This document shows positions 41,196-45,752 of a DNA stretch of 45,752 nt, piece by piece (the first letter of the stretch is position 1; each line of letters starts with the position of its first letter). The stretch is from positions 1-45,752 of the forward strand of contig JAAFKI010000112.1 of the NCBI GenBank assembly GCA_021399345.1, given 5' to 3'. Origin of the DNA: Candidatus Heimdallarchaeota archaeon (GTDB lineage: Archaea; Asgardarchaeota; Heimdallarchaeia; Heimdallarchaeales; Heimdallarchaeaceae). The position numbers and the translations under genes were made by a program. The notes below the pieces were generated by a model. It worked only from the letters and a program-made list of their open reading frames with translations. It did not search any database and had not been told where the DNA came from.

Positions 41196-41513
41196 TTGGC
41201 TAATAAAGGTAGAAAGAACAAGAAACAAAATATTAACGACTTGAAAGCTGATAAACAAAAAGAACCAATTAAAGATTTTTCACAAACAAAAGATATAGTT
41301 AAAGCTCTATCTGGAGAAATAGGGCCTTTAGTAGATCAGCTTCTTGGAGCAGTCTACAATGTCGAGGTTGCAGAAGATTTTGCTGACTCCTTAATTCAAA
41401 TTTACAAAAAACTAAGGGATGAAGGAATTACTAAAACAACAGCAGAAAAAATACTTTGTGAATATTCATCCAATGTAGACCGGTTTGCTTCTATGTTGAA
41501 GAAAAAAGAATGA
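41196..41513 (+). CDS. Small basic-N-terminus protein (105 aa)
   Basis: The only usable start is TTG. The first 25 residues are very basic (NKGRKNKKQNIN), followed by a helical domain: IVKALSGEIGPLVDQLLGAV and FADSLIQIYKKLRDEGITKTTAEKIL. No metal site or membrane helix. It could be a small nucleic-acid-binding protein, but no family is recognised. Coding is supported by regular helices and normal codon use. Confidence 0.55.
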   Translation: MANKGRKNKKQNINDLKADKQKEPIKDFSQTKDIVKALSGEIGPLVDQLLGAVYNVEVAEDFADSLIQIYKKLRDEGITKTTAEKILCEYSSNVDRFASMLKKKE

Positions 41514-41592
41514 TCACCAAACAAAACATTTCCTATTAACCAAGTTTAAACAAGGGATATATTTCCAAAAAAATAACAACTGAGGTACAAAA

Positions 41593-41883
41593 ATGTGTAT
41601 ATTTTCAACATTTAATCTAATAACTACTTTGTATTATGGTATTGCACTTAGAATAAAACTCAGTTGGTACTCCAGAAAGAAACGCAAGAAGAAAAAGATG
41701 ATTAAAATTTTCTTAGTTAACAAACTAGAAAAGGAAAGATATACTAGAAAAAATATTGAAAAAATAGCAGAAAATTATCTTAAAATCGGTGATATCTTTT
41801 TTGATCAAAAAAATATGCGTACTGCATTTAGAGTCAATCGATTATCAATTCCAAAAAAAACTAAGAGTAAAAACAAGAACTGA
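41593..41883 (+). CDS. Possible small basic protein (96 aa)
   Basis: The ATG is preceded by CTGAGGTAC, a fair ribosome site. The N terminus is hydrophobic (about 2-22), followed by the basic SRKKRKKKKM and a helical region with NYLKIGDIFFDQKNMRTAFR, TPR-like in feel. The composition is very Lys-rich and could arise by chance in AT-rich DNA, so this is a weak call. If it is not real, 41514-41963 is a 450-base gap with nothing else that I can identify. Confidence 0.35.
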   Translation: MCIFSTFNLITTLYYGIALRIKLSWYSRKKRKKKKMIKIFLVNKLEKERYTRKNIEKIAENYLKIGDIFFDQKNMRTAFRVNRLSIPKKTKSKNKN

Positions 41884-41963
41884 GAACCTTTTTGTCTGAA
41901 AAGCAGTTTATCCATTTCAAAATCTTTATTTTAGTGAAAGAAAACTCTAAATTGGGTTATTCT

Positions 41964-42650
41964 ATGTCCAAACCAAAGAAGTATAAAGGTGAAACTATCT
42001 ATGATTATGTTCCCGACTATTATCCAACTACAAATGTAGACAATCCTGTTTTTACAAAACTACCTCCAGGAAGAAAGGATTCAAGGATGAAAGATGTTGA
42101 AAGAGAACTTGTACAATATTGGGAGATTATCCATCCAATGGTGAGAGAATATCTAATCACAGTGGTTAGATATATGAATGAGTTTGGAGAAGGATCTGAG
42201 GATCTCGAACATCTAAGAAGATCTCTAGATTTGGAATTAACAAACTCATCTGAGTTATCTGAAGAAAACAGACAACTGAAAGCTCAAATTTCTGATTTAG
42301 TTGTTGAGAAGAAATCTTTGGATGAGAGAGTAAATGATCTTATAGAAGCAAGACCACAAGCATCAGCAGAGGAAATTAATGCCATGAAACTTCTTGTTTC
42401 ATCACAAACAGATTTATCAGTAGCTGATATTGACGAGAAAATGAGAAAAGCAGTTCAAGAAGTCAGAGAAAGCGTAGAGATGAAAAAAGCTAATGAGGAT
42501 CGAGCTAAGATGAAAAAGGAACTTGAGGAAGCAAAAGTGCACTTTGAGAAAACTCAAACTGAAGTAGGTACAACATTTCAGAAGAAACTACTAGAAGCTC
42601 AGACTAGAATAGATGAACTAGAAGAGAAATTAGCTCAGTATAAAGAGTAA
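41964..42650 (+). CDS. Coiled-coil protein paired with the Rab-like GTPase
   Basis: A 228-residue protein. The N terminus is Tyr/Pro-rich (YDYVPDYYPTTNVDNPVF). A helical segment follows (about 40-75), then a long coiled coil from about 80 to 228, broken near 140-150 (ARPQASAEE). Heptads such as LSEENRQLKAQISDLVVEKK are clear. The ATG at 41964 is preferred over a TTG at 41892. Its stop overlaps the GTPase start (TAATG), so the two are translationally coupled. The design, a coiled coil next to a G protein, resembles effector or adaptor proteins. That pairing is inference. Confidence 0.75.
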   Translation: MSKPKKYKGETIYDYVPDYYPTTNVDNPVFTKLPPGRKDSRMKDVERELVQYWEIIHPMVREYLITVVRYMNEFGEGSEDLEHLRRSLDLELTNSSELSEENRQLKAQISDLVVEKKSLDERVNDLIEARPQASAEEINAMKLLVSSQTDLSVADIDEKMRKAVQEVRESVEMKKANEDRAKMKKELEEAKVHFEKTQTEVGTTFQKKLLEAQTRIDELEEKLAQYKE

Positions 42651-43420
42651 TGAGGATGAATAATTTGCGCAAATGGAATTTCAAAGTAGTTTTAGCAGGA
42701 CCAGGAGCTGTTGGCAAAACCTCTATTCGAGAAAGATATATGGGAAAGGGGTTTGAGTCCAGTTATCTCAAAACTATTGGTGCTGATTTTGCAAGTAAAA
42801 AAATACAAAAAGAAGAAGACCTGATTACATTTCAAATCTGGGATTTAGCTGGTCAAGACAGCTATCAAGTTGTTCGAAGTACCTTCTATAAGGGAGCCAT
42901 TGCAGGAATTCTTGTTTTTGATTGTAAAGATCCCAGTACAATGACTAACCTAAAAGAATGGTTAGATGAAGCTATCAAAGGGTCAAATAACGGCATTCTT
43001 GTTTATATTGTCATTGCTAACAAAATCGATTTAGAAGAAGAGAGACGGGTTTCTCGTGATATGGCTTTAGAGTTTTGTAATCGTATGAAAACTGAAACAG
43101 GCATTCGTTTTTATTACAGTGAAACCAGTGCTTTAACTGGACAAAACATACAAGAAACTTTTGAATTTCTTTCTGACAAATTACTTGAAGTTAACAACAT
43201 AAAGGATGCAGTACCTTTTGCAAAAACTAATAGTATCATTGATCTTGATGATTATGATGAAAAACCAAAAGAGGTTTCAACTGTTTCAGTTTCTTCAGAT
43301 TCAGTTTCTCGAGATGAATTCACTGAACTTCAGGATAGAATACATATAATTGAAGAGAGATTAAATACTATTCAAGCAATAATTAAGAAAATAGTTGAAA
43401 AAATTCAAGAAGAGGAATAG
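42650..43420 (+). CDS. Rab/Ras-like small GTPase with C-terminal coiled coil
   Basis: A complete G domain: P-loop GPGAVGKTS at 17-25, switch I Thr42 (KTIGADF), WDLAGQD at 64-70 with catalytic Gln69, NKID at 124-127, and SETSAL near 152-157 as G5. It should bind and hydrolyse GTP. A Ser-rich linker (about 195-222) is followed by a short coiled coil (about 225-256). There is no C-terminal Cys for prenylation. The start codon overlaps the coiled-coil gene stop by one base. At 256 residues it is about 60 longer than a minimal Rab. Among the best eukaryotic-signature proteins in the window. Confidence 0.93.
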   Translation: MRMNNLRKWNFKVVLAGPGAVGKTSIRERYMGKGFESSYLKTIGADFASKKIQKEEDLITFQIWDLAGQDSYQVVRSTFYKGAIAGILVFDCKDPSTMTNLKEWLDEAIKGSNNGILVYIVIANKIDLEEERRVSRDMALEFCNRMKTETGIRFYYSETSALTGQNIQETFEFLSDKLLEVNNIKDAVPFAKTNSIIDLDDYDEKPKEVSTVSVSSDSVSRDEFTELQDRIHIIEERLNTIQAIIKKIVEKIQEEE

Positions 43421-43431
43421 AGTTTTACACT

Positions 43432-44712
43432 CTATATAACAACCTTTTTTCCACAGTCAGTACAAAATTCTGCTCCGTCTATCATTAATGCAGAACAAGC
43501 TGGACATCTTTCTTCTCTTTCACCACTAAAATGTCTTGATTCAGTTTCTGTATTATTTTTCTTTTCACTTTCTGATTGAGAAGAAGAATATTTGCTCTTT
43601 ATCCAACTTAGACTAGGTGGTTCCACATATTCTTTGATCAATCCTTCATAGTAGTAAATACCATTTATATCCACAAAACTTCCAACAATTACACTAACTG
43701 AAAAGAAGAGGAAGACTAAGCAACCTATAGCATAGTCTGAACCTGAAACTGCTGATTCAACAGCTGGTGAAAAAAGGCTAAGAAAGATCTTAGAAAATGA
43801 ATTTAATCCTGCAATAAGTATTGAAGCTGGTACCAAGAAGGATATCAACCCACTTTGAATAATACGTTTCAGGCTATATTTTGGAAATTGGAAAGCATCC
43901 AAAAAACTCTGAAAAATGCTAGATTCTCGAAGTGAAGATAGTATTTTAGCTATTCTGAATATGGGTGATATAATAGAGAGAACAATTGCTGTTAATAAGA
44001 AGGGCAAGTAGATAGCAATATTCTGATTTGATCCCTGAGAGATTCCTTGAAATATCTTAACAAATGTTATTGATATGGCACCAATAGTAACTATTTGAAT
44101 TAAATAAATTAGACCATAGGTAAATATGTTTGAATTCTTAGCTTCTGAACTATTATCTTTCCAATTCCTTATAGTTTTTGCAATTCTATTATTAAACACA
44201 TAAATCAGAAACGTAATTGCAAAGAATGAAAGAATTGTAAACAACAAAGATGCCAATGAAACTGGAAGAATACCAAGCACCAATAACAGTGATAAATTAA
44301 TAAAAATAATCAGCGCTAGCGAGGTTAAAACACCTGAAGTCCCAATGAGAAACATCTCTCTAAGGGAGAGTTTTTTGAAAAATCTTAGTTGTAATTTAGG
44401 GGGTTTGAAGTTATCGCTATAGCTTATATGCCCCTTCATTCTCAATGGAACAAGTGAATCAGAAGCATTCCATGCAAATTGAGTTGAATCTGCCACAAAA
44501 TCTCCTCTTTCGGTTTTAGTTTCTATTGGTTCATCTCTAAAAGAAGGTCGAGATGTGGGGTTGTTTGATGGAAAATCGTACGGTGATTCAGTGGTTGGTG
44601 CAACTTTTGCTATTTGTGTTTCCAACTCTGTTCCGCAAATAGGACAAAATACTACTTTTATCGGGAATGTAGAGTAACATATAGGACATCTCTTATCAGA
44701 AATACTACTCAC
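43432..44712 (-). CDS. Membrane protein with a zinc ribbon at each end
   Basis: A 426-residue protein. The N-terminal zinc ribbon is C9-x2-C12...C23-x2-C26 (RCPICYS, FCPICGTE). A Ser/Pro-rich linker leads to about six membrane helices (about 125-335). The C-terminal zinc ribbon is RCPACSALMIDGAEFCTDCGK. The middle part has the look of Yip1/DUF4013-type membrane domains, but this is uncertain. Both ribbons would be cytosolic if the helix number is even. It faces the GTPase gene tail to tail (11 bases between stops). Function unknown; membrane organisation or protein handling is possible. Confidence 0.75.
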   Translation of the reverse strand: MSSISDKRCPICYSTFPIKVVFCPICGTELETQIAKVAPTTESPYDFPSNNPTSRPSFRDEPIETKTERGDFVADSTQFAWNASDSLVPLRMKGHISYSDNFKPPKLQLRFFKKLSLREMFLIGTSGVLTSLALIIFINLSLLLVLGILPVSLASLLFTILSFFAITFLIYVFNNRIAKTIRNWKDNSSEAKNSNIFTYGLIYLIQIVTIGAISITFVKIFQGISQGSNQNIAIYLPFLLTAIVLSIISPIFRIAKILSSLRESSIFQSFLDAFQFPKYSLKRIIQSGLISFLVPASILIAGLNSFSKIFLSLFSPAVESAVSGSDYAIGCLVFLFFSVSVIVGSFVDINGIYYYEGLIKEYVEPPSLSWIKSKYSSSQSESEKKNNTETESRHFSGEREERCPACSALMIDGAEFCTDCGKKVVI

Positions 44713-44886
44713 CTTATACTTACATCTAGTATTTTATTTATATAACTGGGCAATACGTAGATATTTTTAGAGTAAATCTTCATCATAAAAAACTCCTTAA
44801 AAATATGGTTTCAAGCATTCACTCTCATTAAGCAATTTCGACTAGTTTAAATATTTCGAAGGTTGATAATAAATTGGTTATAAGAC

Positions 44887-45752
44887 ATGAGTGAATCCCC
44901 AAAAGAAAAACCTCAAACTCTTTCTGGTTATACTTCTTTAGTAAAAAAAATAGAGAATATAATCAACCAAATTACAGAAAACGAAGAATTAACTACAACA
45001 GAGGAGGAGGATCCACTTGAGCAGCAAGATTCAGAAATTGTAACTGAAAAAGAATCATCAGCAGAAGCAGTAATAAAAGTTGAAAAACAAACCTTACAAT
45101 TAGAAGAAAGTATTACAAAAGTTGCAGATGAAGAAAAGAAAGAAGTTCAAGCAGAGAAACTTCCAGATTTAGTGAAAATCGAGAATGAATTGGGAGAGTT
45201 ATATCCTGGAGCAGAAGTTCAAGTTACAGATTTTTACTATGCAAAAGATGAATTGCCTGATGATGAGATCAAAAAAAGGATTAAGAGCAAAATTCCTTCA
45301 TTAGAAGAAATAAACATCAAAAACAAGGAAAATTATGGTTTCCCATTTGTTCTCTGTAAACTCGAAGGGCATTACGAAGCAATAATTCCTATTAATCTAG
45401 AGAATATCAGTTTACCAACAATTCAACATGGTGTGAACAGACAATTTAAACTTCTTTTTGCTGGGACTGAAGAGGTTCTAGAGTTAACTCCAAGTGAAAA
45501 CGAGATATGGAATCAATCTTTTAATCGGTTCCAGATTAAGCTAACTCAACTTCTGAATACAAAAGTAAAAAGCAACCTGAGCAAGAAACCATACAAAATG
45601 AAACTCATCGATTTAGATTCTATTCTGATTAAAGACTTTATCAATGAATATCATAAGAAACTGAAAAATCTGCAGAATTATCAAGATGATATTCTATTGC
45701 ACTTACATGAGCTAATTGGAATAGTAGAAAGGCGAGAGGGTATTTGGAAAAA
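44887..45752 (+). CDS. Unrecognised acidic protein, partial (cut by the window end)
   Basis: The frame opens at ATG 44887 and runs without stop through 288 codons to the right edge, so the 3' end is missing. Residues about 30-95 are very acidic, Glu/Gln-rich and probably disordered. From about 95 a folded part begins, VKIENELGELYPGAEVQVTD, with FPFVLCKLEGHYEAIIPINL near 150-170, and helices at the end (YHKKLKNLQNYQDDILLHLH). No family is recognised. It is divergent from the zinc-ribbon membrane protein, with the promoters in 44713-44886. Confidence 0.75.
   Translation, partial: MSESPKEKPQTLSGYTSLVKKIENIINQITENEELTTTEEEDPLEQQDSEIVTEKESSAEAVIKVEKQTLQLEESITKVADEEKKEVQAEKLPDLVKIENELGELYPGAEVQVTDFYYAKDELPDDEIKKRIKSKIPSLEEINIKNKENYGFPFVLCKLEGHYEAIIPINLENISLPTIQHGVNRQFKLLFAGTEEVLELTPSENEIWNQSFNRFQIKLTQLLNTKVKSNLSKKPYKMKLIDLDSILIKDFINEYHKKLKNLQNYQDDILLHLHELIGIVERREGIWK

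Noticed and set aside
41196..41513. Alternative frame starting at ATG 41185
   Set aside because: It stops after fewer than 20 codons; the TTG-initiated frame has regular helical sequence.
1..45752. tRNA or rRNA genes
   Set aside because: I looked through the intergenic gaps (the largest are 5080-5348, 26871-27155 and 32584-32814) and saw no cloverleaf with a T-loop GTTCRA motif or rRNA-like block; a covariance-model scan would be decisive.

Overview
The window is 45.7 kb of AT-rich (roughly one third G+C by eye), densely coded, intron-free archaeal DNA. The gene content points to an Asgard (Promethearchaeota) archaeon. Archaeal hallmarks are a group II chaperonin, RadA, ribosomal protein eS25, type 2 IPP isomerase, a CDP-alcohol phosphatidyltransferase of the archaetidylinositol-phosphate synthase type, and TATA-type promoters. 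Eukaryote-like features are a Rab/Ras-like GTPase with its own coiled-coil neighbour, an Arf-like GTPase with an extra C-terminal domain, longin-like segments, an AN1 zinc finger fused to a membrane protease, and several TPR proteins. I cannot fix the lineage within Asgard. The first 17 bases match the Nextera/Tn5 mosaic end, so the left edge is library adapter.

Layout. 1-5100: two TPR/alpha-solenoid proteins, histidyl-tRNA synthetase, Arf-like GTPase. 5280-10060: thermosome, a small HEAT-like protein, flavodiiron protein, RadA, eS25. 10212-14231: a four-gene plus-strand operon with a UroD-family protein, a two-TM membrane protein, an MfnF-like ASKHA protein and a longin-like/V4R protein. 14247-19406: small TPR protein, secreted MBL-fold hydrolase, SDR epimerase, DUF1624-type membrane acyltransferase, SAM O-methyltransferase. 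19445-26870: the most unusual region. A complete formate-tetrahydrofolate ligase gene (fhs) and a second copy of only its 3' half flank a 4.9 kb segment carrying a secreted C2-like protein, a 900-residue FtsX/MacB-like permease, its ATPase and an unrecognised 143-residue protein. 27156-32583: AN1-site-2 protease, an 816-residue TPR protein, a small unknown protein, and a secreted beta-helix protein. 32815-39004: IPP isomerase, a one-ribbon TFS-like protein, a THUMP protein with a degenerate PP-loop, and a minus-strand operon of AMMECR1, Mut7-C, CBS and aRqcH genes. 38983-45752: small membrane proteins, a possible nuclease-fold protein, the phospholipid synthase, the coiled-coil/GTPase pair, a zinc-ribbon membrane protein and one gene cut by the window end.

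How genes fit together. The ABC segment looks like an acquired export or envelope module integrated inside fhs. The full fhs is a mosaic: its 3' half is much more G+C-rich than its 5' half, and the change falls at or close to the base where the duplicated fragment begins. This is what a Campbell-type integration into fhs would leave, although a strain-level assembly chimera must be excluded. The UroD/MfnF/V4R operon looks like cofactor or one-carbon metabolism. The aRqcH operon looks like translation quality control coupled to RNA decay.
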